Assembly (NCBI GenBank): GCA_965116715.1
Contig: OZ220724.1
Coordinates: 1,426,001-1,490,000 of the forward strand
Source of the DNA: Poriferisodalis sp965116715
Lineage (GTDB): Bacteria; Actinomycetota; Acidimicrobiia; Acidimicrobiales; Poriferisodalaceae
Length of the DNA: 64,000 bases
Reading direction: 5' to 3'
Notes under the pieces: generated by a model
What the model was told of the DNA's origin: nothing
Database searches by the model: none
Seen by the model: only the letters and a program-made list of their open reading frames with translations
In this document: positions 8,766-16,966 of the stretch, one piece after another
Layout: each line of letters opens with the position of its first letter
Numbering within the stretch: position 1 is the first letter of the stretch
Made by a program: the position numbers and the translations under genes

Positions 8766-9358
8766 ATGCATCACAGCCAGACGGCTCGACGCCCGCCGAC
8801 GCGCCGCCCACCGACGACCCTCGCCCCGACGGGCTGCGCACTGCGCGCAGCCTGGTGGTGGTGAACACTGGCGACGGCAAGGGAAAATCGTCGGCGGCAT
8901 TCGGCATGGCGATGCGAGCACGAGCCCGCGACTGGCCTGTCGCCGTCGTGCAGTTCCTGAAGTCCGACAACTGGGTGACCGGCGAGCAGCTGATGGCCGA
9001 GCCACTGGGCATCGACTTCTGGTCGCTGGGCGAGGGATTCACCTGGGACAGCACCGACCTCACTCGTGACGAGGCCGAAGCCCGCGAGGCGTGGCGACAT
9101 GGCAAGGATCTGGTGCTGGTCGGCGACCATCGGCTCGTGATCTTTGATGAGATCACCTACCCGTTGAACTGGGGATGGATCGATGCCGCAGACGTGGAGG
9201 AGACCTTCCGCAACCGGCCTGAACGCGTCTCACTCGTGCTGACGGGTCGCGATGCCCCCGGCTGGATGATCGACCTGGCCGACACCGTGACGGAGATGCA
9301 CAAGACCAAGCACGCCTACGACGACGGCATCCGGGCCAAGAAGGGCATCGACTACTAG
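8762..9358 (+). CDS. cobO: Cob(I)yrinic acid a,c-diamide adenosyltransferase
   Basis: Adds the 5'-deoxyadenosyl group to corrinoids using ATP, making the coenzyme form from imported or synthesised B12. The 198-residue CobO/BtuR-type protein has the P-loop TGDGKGKSSAAFG at residues 36-48, FLKSDNW, and the family segment VIFDEITYPLNWGWID. The first ~28 residues form a Pro/Asp-rich extension. Translational coupling to btuD suggests the operon imports and then adenosylates cobalamin. Its TAG stop overlaps the convergent cobQ stop within CTAG at 9355-9358. Confidence 0.95.
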   Translation: MNASQPDGSTPADAPPTDDPRPDGLRTARSLVVVNTGDGKGKSSAAFGMAMRARARDWPVAVVQFLKSDNWVTGEQLMAEPLGIDFWSLGEGFTWDSTDLTRDEAEAREAWRHGKDLVLVGDHRLVIFDEITYPLNWGWIDAADVEETFRNRPERVSLVLTGRDAPGWMIDLADTVTEMHKTKHAYDDGIRAKKGIDY

Positions 9359-10863
9359 GCCGGCAGGTCGATGATCCGCCAGAGCGCCGGCATGTCGATG
9401 TGTGCTTCGAGGGCGTCGGCGACGCGATCGAACTGCTGATCTCGGCGTTCGGCGAATGAGCCGGGCGCCGGCTCAAACCCGCAGCCGCGAAGGTCGGCGA
9501 CATGCGCGAGAAACGCGTGCCGGAATGCGTCACTCTCGAACACCCCGTGCAGCGAGGTACCCATCACGCGGCCATCGCGCCAGCCGTCGGGTTCGCCGTC
9601 CAGCCACAGCCACGACTCCCCAACGGCACCGGCACACGGGCGCACCCGGCCGTGGTGGATCTGATACCCCACGACATGAGCTCCGAACGCCTCACCCTGA
9701 CGCTGAGCGAGCACCTTGCTGTCCTCGAACACGGTCTCCACATCGAGCATGCCCAAGCCCGGCACCCGCCCACAGAGCGACTCGACCTCGTCAGTGATGC
9801 TGCGTCCCAGCATCTGGTAGCCGCCGCAGATTCCCAGCACCGCGGTGTCGTGATCGGACGCTGCTGTCTCTACCGCCTGCGCGAGACCTCGCGACCGCAT
9901 CCACGCCAAGTCCTGGGCGGTGGCCTTGGAGCCGCCCAGCACGATGACATCGGGCCTGCCGAGTTCGCGCACCGAGCGAACGAACCGCACGGCGACGTCC
10001 GGCTCGGCGAACAGCGGATCGAAATCGGTGAAGTTCGACAGGCACGGGAACGCGACGATGGCAACGTCGAGGTGCGCGTCAGCGCTGGGAGGGGGAAGCT
10101 CGCTGAGCGCCACCGAGTCCTCGGCGTCGATCTGCATGCCGTCGAGCATCGGCAGAACGCCCAGCACGGGCACGCCGCAACGGCGCTCGATGTCTGCCAG
10201 CCCATCGCCGAGCAGCAGCGGATCACCACGGAACTTGTTGATGACGAAGCCCCGCACCAACTCGCGCTGGTCGGGCGGCAGCAACGCGACGGTGCCGTAC
10301 AAGGATGCGAACACACCCCCCGGGTCGATGTCGCCGACCACGATCGCCGGCAGGCCCGCGCGCTCAGCGACTCGCAAGTTCACGATGTCGCTGGCAGCGA
10401 GGTTGATCTCGGCCGGGCTGCCGGCGCCCTCGAGCACGACGGCATCGAATTCGCGCCGCAAGCGCCGCAGCAAGGCCAGCACCAACTCGAACAGTTGGGG
10501 CTTGTGCTCGTGATACTCGGCGGCGGTCATGGTCGCGAACGGTCTGCCGTGCACGATGATCTGGGCACCGGTATCCGACGTCGGCTTGATGAGCACCGGG
10601 TTCATGTCCACGCTGGCTTCGACGCCTGCTGCCTGCGCCTGGCTGAACTGGGCGCGGCCGATCTCGTGACCGCTGACGGTGACTGCCGAGTTCAGCGCCA
10701 TGTTCTGCGCCTTGAACGGGGCGACGCGCACGCCCCGCCTGGCCAGCAAGCGGCAGATCCCAGCCACGATGGTGCTCTTGCCCGCATTGGAAGCGGTCCC
10801 GCACACCATCAAGCCGGGTGCCAAGGCATCGGTGGCGGGCGCGGTCACCGCGGCAGCGTACAA
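9355..10863 (-). CDS. cobQ: Adenosylcobyric acid synthase
   Basis: Amidates four side chains of adenosylcobyrinic acid a,c-diamide using glutamine and ATP. The 502-residue protein has an N-terminal P-loop domain (GTASNAGKSTIVAGICR near residue 23, KAQNMALNSAVT, GSPAEINL) and a C-terminal class I glutamine amidotransferase domain with the nucleophile Cys in VLGICGGYQMLG and the catalytic His region VVGYQIHHG. It faces the btu-cobO operon tail to tail with overlapping stops, so it must have its own promoter and lies outside the riboswitch transcript. Confidence 0.95.
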   Translation of the reverse strand: MYAAAVTAPATDALAPGLMVCGTASNAGKSTIVAGICRLLARRGVRVAPFKAQNMALNSAVTVSGHEIGRAQFSQAQAAGVEASVDMNPVLIKPTSDTGAQIIVHGRPFATMTAAEYHEHKPQLFELVLALLRRLRREFDAVVLEGAGSPAEINLAASDIVNLRVAERAGLPAIVVGDIDPGGVFASLYGTVALLPPDQRELVRGFVINKFRGDPLLLGDGLADIERRCGVPVLGVLPMLDGMQIDAEDSVALSELPPPSADAHLDVAIVAFPCLSNFTDFDPLFAEPDVAVRFVRSVRELGRPDVIVLGGSKATAQDLAWMRSRGLAQAVETAASDHDTAVLGICGGYQMLGRSITDEVESLCGRVPGLGMLDVETVFEDSKVLAQRQGEAFGAHVVGYQIHHGRVRPCAGAVGESWLWLDGEPDGWRDGRVMGTSLHGVFESDAFRHAFLAHVADLRGCGFEPAPGSFAERRDQQFDRVADALEAHIDMPALWRIIDLPA

Positions 10864-10943
10864 ATGCGCTGCACCGGCCTCAGGCGGGGTGGATCTCTCG
10901 GCCTCTTAGCCTCTGACGCGATGCAGCGGCACGGCGGCGTTTC

Positions 10944-12101
10944 GTGAGCGGCTTGAAGGTCTCAGAGCGAGCTGACATCGCTCCGTTCTTCGTGATGGAG
11001 ATGATGCGAGCCGCGGCCGAACGGGAGGCAGCGGGAGGCGACGTCGTACACATGGAGGTCGGCCAGCCGTCCAGTCCGGCCCCCGCAGGTGCCTGCGCTG
11101 CCGCGAAGGCAGCGATCGACAGCGACGTGCTCGGCTACACCTCGGCCGTCGGCATCGAGCCGCTGCGCCGGCGTCTCGCCCAGCATTACGCCGACTGGTA
11201 CGACCACGACACCGACGCAGGTCGCATACTCGTCACCCAAGGTGCCAGCGGTGCGTTCACGCTGGCGTTCCTGGCGTGCTTCGAGGCCGGCGACCGGGTC
11301 GCCGTGACATCGCCCGGCTATCCCTGCTACCGCAACACGCTGGAGGCGCTGGACATCGAGGTGGTGGAGATCGCGGTGACCGCCGAGACGGGTTTCCGGC
11401 TCACCGCCGCCATGCTCGAAGAGGCTGGTGAACTCGACGGCCTCGTGGTGGCCAGCCCAGCCAACCCCACCGGCACGATGCTGCGACCGGGCGAGCTGGA
11501 CGAGCTCGCGCGGTGGTGCCACGACGCCGCCGTGCGCCTGATCTCCGACGAGATCTACCACGGCATCTCCTACGGCACCGGGGCGGCGACGGCCGCCGCC
11601 TCGAGCCCCAGTGCTGTCGTGGTGAACAGCTTCTCGAAGTACTTCTCCATGACCGGGTGGCGGCTGGGCTGGCTGCTGCTGCCCGGTGATCTCGTCTCTC
11701 CGGTCGAGCGGCTCGCTCAGAACGCCACGATCGCTGCCGCCACGGTGAGCCAGCACGCCGCGCTCGGCGCCTTCGACAGCATCGACGAACTCGAGGCCAA
11801 CGTGGCCCGCTACACCGCCAACCGCCAGATCCTGCTCGACGGACTGCCTGCAGCAGGGATCGACCGCATCGCCCCTCCCGACGGGGCGTTCTACATCTAC
11901 GCCAACGTCGATCATCTCACCGACGACAGCGCTGCCCTGGCTGCTGCATGGCTGGCGGAGCTGGGCATCGCCACCACGCCCGGCATCGACTTCGACCCGG
12001 CAGAAGGCCATCGCTACATCCGATTCTCGTTCGCCGGCAGCAACGACGACATGACCCAGACCGTCGAGCGTCTCACCGCCTGGACCCGCCAACGAGGCTG
12101 A
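10944..12101 (+). CDS. PLP-dependent class I/II aminotransferase
   Basis: Fold-type I aminotransferase of 385 residues from a GTG start. Landmarks are HMEVGQPSSPAP near the N-terminus, the cofactor ring motif VTQGASGAFTLAF, SPANPTGTM, SDEIYHGI, the PLP lysine in NSFSKYFSMTGWRLGW, and the substrate-carboxylate Arg region RYIRFSFAGS. The overall pattern is aspartate/alanine aminotransferase-like, but the substrate cannot be set from sequence alone. It is followed 42 bp later by an enoyl-CoA hydratase gene in the same direction. Confidence 0.9.
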   Translation: MSGLKVSERADIAPFFVMEMMRAAAEREAAGGDVVHMEVGQPSSPAPAGACAAAKAAIDSDVLGYTSAVGIEPLRRRLAQHYADWYDHDTDAGRILVTQGASGAFTLAFLACFEAGDRVAVTSPGYPCYRNTLEALDIEVVEIAVTAETGFRLTAAMLEEAGELDGLVVASPANPTGTMLRPGELDELARWCHDAAVRLISDEIYHGISYGTGAATAAASSPSAVVVNSFSKYFSMTGWRLGWLLLPGDLVSPVERLAQNATIAAATVSQHAALGAFDSIDELEANVARYTANRQILLDGLPAAGIDRIAPPDGAFYIYANVDHLTDDSAALAAAWLAELGIATTPGIDFDPAEGHRYIRFSFAGSNDDMTQTVERLTAWTRQRG

Positions 12102-12143
12102 CGCTGAGACGCTCGGCGGCATGCACCGCTAGCGTCGCCGCGC

Positions 12144-12938
12144 ATGGAATCGGCAGAACTCGAGACCCTCATCATCGACGCCGCGGACAACGGCGTCGTC
12201 ACCATCACCATGAACCGGCCCAAGCGTCTGAACGCGGCGAGCCCCCAGATGTTCACCGAGCTGCGAGAGACGTGGAATGAGATCGGCGGCGATCCCACGG
12301 TGCGCTGCGTGGTGATGACCGGCGCCGGCGATGCATTCTGCAGCGGCGCCGACCTGGCCGCCGATGATGGCGACAGCCCGCGCAGGCATCCACTGCAGGG
12401 GCTGAACGTCATCCACCAGACCGTGTCGGCGCTGTATTCGATCATGGTGCCGGTTGTCGCCAAGGTGAACGGCGTCGCCGCTGGTGCCGGCATGAACCTC
12501 GCCCTGGCATGCGACCTGATCGTGGCGTCGGATCAAGCTCGCTTCAGCGAGATCTTCTCCCGCCGGGGGCTCAGCGTGGACTTCGGCGGCACCTGGATAC
12601 TGCCTCGGCTCATCGGCCTGCATCGAGCCAAGGAACTCGCCTTCTTCGCCGACGTCATCGATGCCAAGCAGGCCGAGGAATTCGGCATCGTCAACAAGGT
12701 GGTGCCCCACGGCGATCTCGACGCCTTCGTGGACGACTGGGCTGACCGCCTCGCCGCCGGCCCGCCCATCGCCATGGCCATGACCAAGCGCCTGCTCACA
12801 CTTAACGCCTCAGCCGACTTCGCCACTGCGCTGGAGGGCGAGGGCATGGCCCAGTCGCTCAACTTCACCACCGACGACACCAAAGAAGCCGTCAAGGCCT
12901 TCCTCGAAAAGCGACCCCCCACCTTCACTGGCCGCTAG
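12144..12938 (+). CDS. Enoyl-CoA hydratase/isomerase family protein
   Basis: Crotonase-fold protein of 264 residues. It has ITMNRPKRLNAASPQMF near residue 23, the oxyanion-hole segment GDAFCSGADLA, and KVNGVAAGAGMNLALACDLIVAS with the second oxyanion-hole Gly, then FGGTWILPRLIG. It ends in EKRPPTFTGR, a common tail for this group. Probable role is hydration or isomerisation of an enoyl-CoA in fatty-acid or aromatic degradation. A second, distinct crotonase is encoded at 33938-34750. Confidence 0.9.
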   Translation: MESAELETLIIDAADNGVVTITMNRPKRLNAASPQMFTELRETWNEIGGDPTVRCVVMTGAGDAFCSGADLAADDGDSPRRHPLQGLNVIHQTVSALYSIMVPVVAKVNGVAAGAGMNLALACDLIVASDQARFSEIFSRRGLSVDFGGTWILPRLIGLHRAKELAFFADVIDAKQAEEFGIVNKVVPHGDLDAFVDDWADRLAAGPPIAMAMTKRLLTLNASADFATALEGEGMAQSLNFTTDDTKEAVKAFLEKRPPTFTGR

Positions 12939-12958
12939 CGCCCAGCGGCGTCTCGTCG

Positions 12959-13282
12959 TCAGTCAGCGAACATCTCTCGAGCGACGGCGAGCACCTTCGC
13001 CGTCGTCGGCCTCGAGAGTCGGCCGAGCCGGCGCACGAGGCGCGTCCTGTCCACTGCCCGCATCTGATCCAGCACCACGTGTCCGTTCACGCCGTCGAAT
13101 CGGCACGCAACTCTGAATGGATACTGACGGCCGCCGGTCGTCATGGGTGCAACCAGACAACTCGGCCAGTGCTCATTGAACTCGTCTGGAGAGATCACGA
13201 CGGCAGGGCGGGTCTTGCGAATCTCGGTGCCGATTGTGGGTCCCAGATTGCACAGGTACACGTCACCCCGAAGGGGCGTCAC
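12959..13282 (-). CDS. mazF: MazF-type endoribonuclease toxin
   Basis: Predicted mRNA-cleaving toxin of 107 residues. It begins RGDVYLCNLGPTIGTEIRKTRPAVVIS, of which RGDVYLCNLGPTIG and KTRPAVVIS are the PemK/MazF hallmarks, and continues with CLVAPMTTG, GHVVLDQMRAVDRTRL and LVRRLGRL. The length is typical. Its start overlaps the antitoxin stop by 4 bp (13279-13282), the usual toxin-antitoxin coupling. Confidence 0.92.
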   Translation of the reverse strand: MTPLRGDVYLCNLGPTIGTEIRKTRPAVVISPDEFNEHWPSCLVAPMTTGGRQYPFRVACRFDGVNGHVVLDQMRAVDRTRLVRRLGRLSRPTTAKVLAVAREMFAD

Positions 13283-13551
13283 TGAGCATCCTCACCAATC
13301 GAGTTCCATTCCCACTCTTCGGCGTCGAACCCAGTCAACGGCCAAGGCTCGACAACAATCTCGTCACCTCGCTCACGAGCCAATCGAGCAGCGTCTGCCC
13401 ACCCCGCCCTCGCCTCGGGACGAGGCTCGATAAGCACGCCGCCATCCACGACACGCAATGAGACACGCTCACCCAGGCCAGCTTCCTCAATGAGCGGCTT
13501 TGGCAGCCGCACCCCGCGCGAGTTGCCTATCGGCACAATCCTCGCATCCAT
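13279..13551 (-). CDS. mazE: MazE-type SpoVT-AbrB antitoxin
   Basis: Antitoxin and likely autorepressor of 90 residues. The N-terminal swapped-hairpin DNA-binding domain is seen in IVPIGNSRGVRLPKPLIEEAG (partly quoted: PIGNSRGVRLPKPLIEEA). The acidic, Trp-rich C-terminus (WPLTGFDAEEWEWNS) is the expected toxin-neutralising tail. It is upstream of and overlapping mazF. A hyphenated inverted repeat and a -10-like TACAAT lie 54-80 bp upstream. Confidence 0.92.
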   Translation of the reverse strand: MDARIVPIGNSRGVRLPKPLIEEAGLGERVSLRVVDGGVLIEPRPEARAGWADAARLARERGDEIVVEPWPLTGFDAEEWEWNSIGEDAQ

Positions 13552-13604
13552 TGCAACCTCCCCACCCGCTGAGCCTTGAAGCCGGCTCTCAGCGACGTAA
13601 TAAC

Positions 13605-13631
13605 ATTGTACTCACAGAACAACATGGTTCT
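13605..13631 (-). promoter_or_regulatory. Putative mazEF promoter and operator
   Basis: On the minus strand a -10-like TACAAT (13605-13610) lies 54 bp before the mazE start. Just upstream is a perfect 6-bp inverted repeat CAGAAC/GTTCTG with a 6-bp spacer (13615-13632), in the -10/-35 spacer position where MazE-type autorepressors bind. No convincing -35 hexamer at ideal spacing was found. Confidence 0.45.
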
Positions 13632-13651
13632 GGCAAGGAGTGTGGTGGCGT

Positions 13652-14854
13652 TCAGGTGAGGGCGGCGCGGGCCTCTGCCCATGATTTGCCGGATTCGACG
13701 TCGACGTCGTGAGGCAGGCCCAGCACCCGCTCGGCGATGATGTTGCGCTGCACCTCTGAGGTGCCGCCGCCGATCGTCAGGGCCGGGCTGAACAGGTAGC
13801 CGCCGTGCCAGCCGTTCCAGCCCTCCACCACCGCTTGGGTCTTGGGGAACTGCGGGGAGGTGCCCAGCGGTCCGGTGTCGGCCAGCAGTCCATGGGCACC
13901 TGAGAGGTCTTTGGCCAGCGTCATCACGTGCTGGCCATGGTCGTCGGCGAGCGCCTTGCGCACGCTGGCCTCGGGCCCAGGTTGGCGACCCTGCAAGCGG
14001 GCGCTCAGCGTCCGCAGCCGGATGAGCCGCAGCACTTCGCCTTCGATGTGCAGTTGGGCGGCCCGGTCACGCATCACTGGGTCGGAGAGTCCACCGGCGG
14101 ATCGGATGACGTCCAGCAGGTCCGCCGCGCTGGGGCCGCTGCCCCACAGCGCTCCCTCGCCCGACAGCGACACCCGCTCGTTGCCCAGCGTGATCTTGGC
14201 GAGTCGCCACCCGTCGTTCTCGTCCCCGATGCGGTTCTCCACCGGCAGCTCCATGTCGGTGAAGAACGTCTGGTTGAACGAGTACGCCGTGGTCATGTCG
14301 ATGATCGGGCGCAGCTCCAGGCCGGGCGTGTCCATCGGGCAGATGAAGTACGACACCCCGCGGTGCTTGGGCACATCGGGGTCAGTGCGGGCGATGAGGA
14401 TGCCGAACTTGCTGCGATGCGCCCCAGACGACCAGATCTTCGAGCCGTTCACGATGTAACGGTCGCCGTCGCGCACGGCCCGGGTGGCCAGGTTCGCCAG
14501 ATCCGAACCGCTGTCGGGCTCGGAGAAGAGCTGACACCACACCTCCTCGCCGGTGAGGATCGGCCACAGGTAGCGGTCCTTCTGCGCCTGGGTGCCGCCG
14601 TAGATGATCGTGGGCCCAGCCCAGCCCAGCCCGATGCCCCCGGCCAGGCGCTTCACCCCGGCCGTGGCCAGCTCCTCGTCGATCAGCAGCTGGGTGATCG
14701 GATCGGCTTCGAGGCCGTAGGGCTTGGGCCAGTGCGGCGCCACGTAGCCGGCGTGTGCGAGCGCCTCCTGGCTGGGGCTCCCGTCGTGGTCGTCGAGCCA
14801 GTCGCGCACCGCGACGCGGCGAGGATCGTCATCGTCCGGCCAGTCGAAGTCCAT
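13652..14854 (-). CDS. Acyl-CoA dehydrogenase family protein
   Basis: FAD-dependent acyl-CoA dehydrogenase of 400 residues. It shows EEVWCQLFSEPDSGSDLANL (flavin and acyl binding; core CQLFSEPDSGSDLA), VNGSKIWSSGAHRSKFG, the PVENRIGDENDGW loop, and the C-terminal GGGTSEVQRNIIAERVLGLP that contacts FAD. This is the long-chain/bile-acid-type ACAD subgroup, often in lipid or sterol degradation. An IS982-family element is inserted only 13 bp upstream of the start codon, so its native promoter has been moved about 1 kb away. Confidence 0.92.
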   Translation of the reverse strand: MDFDWPDDDDPRRVAVRDWLDDHDGSPSQEALAHAGYVAPHWPKPYGLEADPITQLLIDEELATAGVKRLAGGIGLGWAGPTIIYGGTQAQKDRYLWPILTGEEVWCQLFSEPDSGSDLANLATRAVRDGDRYIVNGSKIWSSGAHRSKFGILIARTDPDVPKHRGVSYFICPMDTPGLELRPIIDMTTAYSFNQTFFTDMELPVENRIGDENDGWRLAKITLGNERVSLSGEGALWGSGPSAADLLDVIRSAGGLSDPVMRDRAAQLHIEGEVLRLIRLRTLSARLQGRQPGPEASVRKALADDHGQHVMTLAKDLSGAHGLLADTGPLGTSPQFPKTQAVVEGWNGWHGGYLFSPALTIGGGTSEVQRNIIAERVLGLPHDVDVESGKSWAEARAALT

Positions 14855-14867
14855 GTGCGGACCCTAG

Positions 14868-15888
14868 ATGGTTAGTTCCAAGGGGTGGGGTCCACCGGTT
14901 AGGGGGTGAGGGTGTCCAAGCTCGGGGTGTGTATTCACGCCTCGATCTTGGAGGTTCTTGGCATGGGCCCGGACTTGGACACCCTCGCGACTGCACTGTA
15001 TGTGAGGATCGATGACCTGTTGGCAGCGAATCCCGGTTGGGCGCCGAAGCGGCCCGAGGTGGGGATCGCGCCGAGGCTGACCGACGCGGAGCTGGTCACC
15101 TTGGCGGTGGTCTCGGCGCTTTTGGGCTATGACAACGAATCGCAGTTCGTGCGCTTCGCGCATGAGCATCTGCGGCCGTGGTTCCCGTATGTGCCCAACC
15201 GCGACGGCTACAACAAGCGGCTGCGGCGCTGCGCCGACACGATCGCCCGGGTCATTGCTGCTTTGGCGCGCGAGTGCGTCTCGTGGAACGACGACGTCTG
15301 GCTGGTGGACTCCACCCCCGTGGGGTGCGGCACCAGCCGCGAGACCGCCAAGCGCTCGGGCCTCGCCGACTGGGCCGAATACGGCTGGTGCGCGTCGCAT
15401 TCCCGCTATTTCTGGGGCCTGCGGCTGCACCTGATCGCGACCCCCGCAGGGCTGCCGGTCGCCTTCGCGCTCGCCGGAGCCAAAGCCGACGAACGCGACG
15501 TCTGCGCCGCCATGATCGACCAAGCCGGCCTGGGCCGACGGGGCCAGACCCTCATCGCCGACAAGGGCTACCGCTCCCAAGCCTTCGAGACCGGCCTCAG
15601 CTCGGCCGGCATCACCATGCTGCGGCCCGCCACCCGCACCGAGACCCCGCGGCCCGGTGCCAAGCTCCTGCGCCCGCTGCGCCAGATCATCGAATCGATC
15701 AACTGGACACTCAAAGGCCAACTCAGCCTCGAACGCCACCGCGGCCGCACCCGCACAGGCGTCGCCGTCCGCATCGCCACCCGCCTGCTCGCCCTCACCG
15801 CCGCCATCTGGCACAACGAGACCTACCACCCCCACCGGCCACCACGCTCACTGACCGCCTACGACCACTAACCCTTAGAACTAACCAT
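14868..15888 (+). mobile_element. IS982-family insertion sequence, copy 1 (1021 bp)
   Basis: Complete element with near-perfect terminal inverted repeats: ATGGTTAGTTCCAAGGGG at the left and, inverted, ATGGTTAGTTCTAAGGGT at the right. It is flanked by CTAG at 14864-14867 and 15889-15892, consistent with a 4-bp duplication, although the palindrome leaves the exact cut ambiguous. It separates the acyl-CoA dehydrogenase start from its upstream region. A second copy at 42428-44417 is interrupted by another IS. Confidence 0.95.
14963..15871 (+). CDS. IS982-family DDE transposase (copy 1)
   Basis: Transposase of 302 residues from ATG 14963 (MGPDLDTLATALYVRIDDLL), with an in-frame upstream extension to 14906 that is less likely to be used. 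The IS982 hallmark DSTPV is present in WLVDSTPVGCGTS; the other catalytic acids are in LIADKGYRS and IIESINWTLKGQ. It lies wholly inside the element and is identical in copy 2. Confidence 0.93.
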   Translation: MGPDLDTLATALYVRIDDLLAANPGWAPKRPEVGIAPRLTDAELVTLAVVSALLGYDNESQFVRFAHEHLRPWFPYVPNRDGYNKRLRRCADTIARVIAALARECVSWNDDVWLVDSTPVGCGTSRETAKRSGLADWAEYGWCASHSRYFWGLRLHLIATPAGLPVAFALAGAKADERDVCAAMIDQAGLGRRGQTLIADKGYRSQAFETGLSSAGITMLRPATRTETPRPGAKLLRPLRQIIESINWTLKGQLSLERHRGRTRTGVAVRIATRLLALTAAIWHNETYHPHRPPRSLTAYDH

Positions 15889-15925
15889 CTAGCGAAGGGT
15901 CCCGAGAGTGGCCGATTCGAGTCCG

Positions 15926-16303
15926 TCAGACCGTGACGATCTCCAGCGCTTCATCCAGGCGGCGAAGATCGTCCGGATCAGAGGTCACGACTCGCTGATC
16001 GGCGCGGCGGGCGCACAGGGCGACATGAGCGTCGGCGATATCGGAAGTCCCGCTGGCGGCGAGCAAACGGCCGACGGCCATGGCATCGGATCGGTCCAGT
16101 GAAACCACGGAAGTGTGGGGCGACCGCAGCAGCCGAGTCAGACGCACTTGGCGTTGCGGCGCCCGGATGGTTTGCGCCAGCGCAGTCGAGGGGACCGTGA
16201 TCTCGGCACCGACCTCATGGGCGCGGGCCAGCAGCGCGACAACGCTGCGGTCGCCCTTCTCGAGCGCGATCAAGCCGCCTGCATCCAGCACTGCCCCCGG
16301 CAT
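15926..16303 (-). CDS. PIN-domain toxin (VapC-like)
   Basis: Predicted Mg-dependent ribonuclease of 125 residues. The PIN-domain acidic residues are visible in the N-terminal VLDAGGLIALEKGD, the central SDIADAHVALCAR and the C-terminal VVTSDPDDLRRL. It directly follows a ribbon-helix-helix antitoxin gene (stop/start at 16303). The native DNA 3' to it is intact up to the IS982 element 34 bp away. Confidence 0.88.
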   Translation of the reverse strand: MPGAVLDAGGLIALEKGDRSVVALLARAHEVGAEITVPSTALAQTIRAPQRQVRLTRLLRSPHTSVVSLDRSDAMAVGRLLAASGTSDIADAHVALCARRADQRVVTSDPDDLRRLDEALEIVTV

Positions 16304-16563
16304 CAGGCAGCGGTCTCGGCATGGGCATCAGCGATCCCGAGGACCTCATCGGCCCACTCGCGCTCAGCGGAAGTCAACGGTCCGCCCGACTGCTCCAGCG
16401 CATCGGCAAGCACTCTGCCCCAAGCGGCTGCATCGTCAAGAGCTGCACCAACCGCGCCCTGGACGAAGGCCGAGACGCTCGGCACATCTCCTGCCTCAAC
16501 TAGCGCCCTCACTGATGCGATCTGTTCTTCGCCCAGCGTGACCGTGACTTTCCGAGTTGCCAT
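16303..16563 (-). CDS. Ribbon-helix-helix antitoxin (VapB-like)
   Basis: Antitoxin of 86 residues if the ATG at 16563 is used (MATRKVTVTLGEEQ); an in-frame start at 16605 would add 14 residues with no family similarity. The beta strand KVTVTL, helix GEEQIASVRALVEAG and SVSAFVQGAV form the RHH/CopG-like DNA-binding fold. The C-terminal acidic helix probably wraps the PIN toxin. Together with the downstream PIN gene it forms the second toxin-antitoxin module of this island. Confidence 0.85.
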   Translation of the reverse strand: MATRKVTVTLGEEQIASVRALVEAGDVPSVSAFVQGAVGAALDDAAAWGRVLADALEQSGGPLTSAEREWADEVLGIADAHAETAA

Positions 16564-16714
16564 ACCAACCGCCATACTAGCTGCGGGATGTGACGCAGCA
16601 GCCACCGCGCCGGCGACGACAGTCTTGCCGTCGCGAGGTCTCGGCGCGGGGGCGGCTAGCTCAGTGGAGCCAAGCCAATCGTGCCCTCCGAGCCAAAACC
16701 CAAGCCTTCAGCGC

Positions 16715-16966
16715 TCACTCGAGGGGATGTCGGAGCGATTCGAGCACGCGATCGGCGCAATCTGAGAGGTTCCGGCCGAGTTCACGACCGCTGAAACGGA
16801 TCACCGTCCACCCTTCGGCCTCGATCCTGCGGTCGCGGACAGCGTCTCTGTCTTTGTCGGTGTGGAACGCCGCACCGTCGCACTCGATGTCAAGCCGGAT
16901 TTCACTCTGGTCAATGGCGAGATCGAGGCGATAGCCGGCAACGCTCACCCCAGTTTGCGCGTCTAT
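16715..16966 (-). pseudogene. Helicase-nuclease fragment 4 (C-terminal nuclease domain)
   Basis: The last ~83 residues of the interrupted gene, in frame with the motor core once the type A IS and one CTAT copy are removed. VAGYRLDLAI, IRLDIECDGAAFH and the RDRRIEAEGWTVIRFSGREL segment match the DUF559/MTES_1575 restriction-endonuclease-like domain that ends several helicase-type defence proteins. An internal ATG/GTG near 16948 could start a short orphan product, but none is expected to be functional. Confidence 0.82.

Noticed and set aside
9502..10947. 481-residue open frame antisense to cobQ
   Set aside because: cobQ is certain from its P-loop and glutaminase motifs; the antisense frame shows no domain.
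16648..16672. tRNA-like 5' sequence (GGGCGGCTAGCTCAGTGG)
   Set aside because: It resembles an acceptor and D-arm start, but the D-loop is too short and no anticodon arm or T-arm (GGTTCGAATCC) follows. It is probably a chance match in the gap next to the antitoxin gene.
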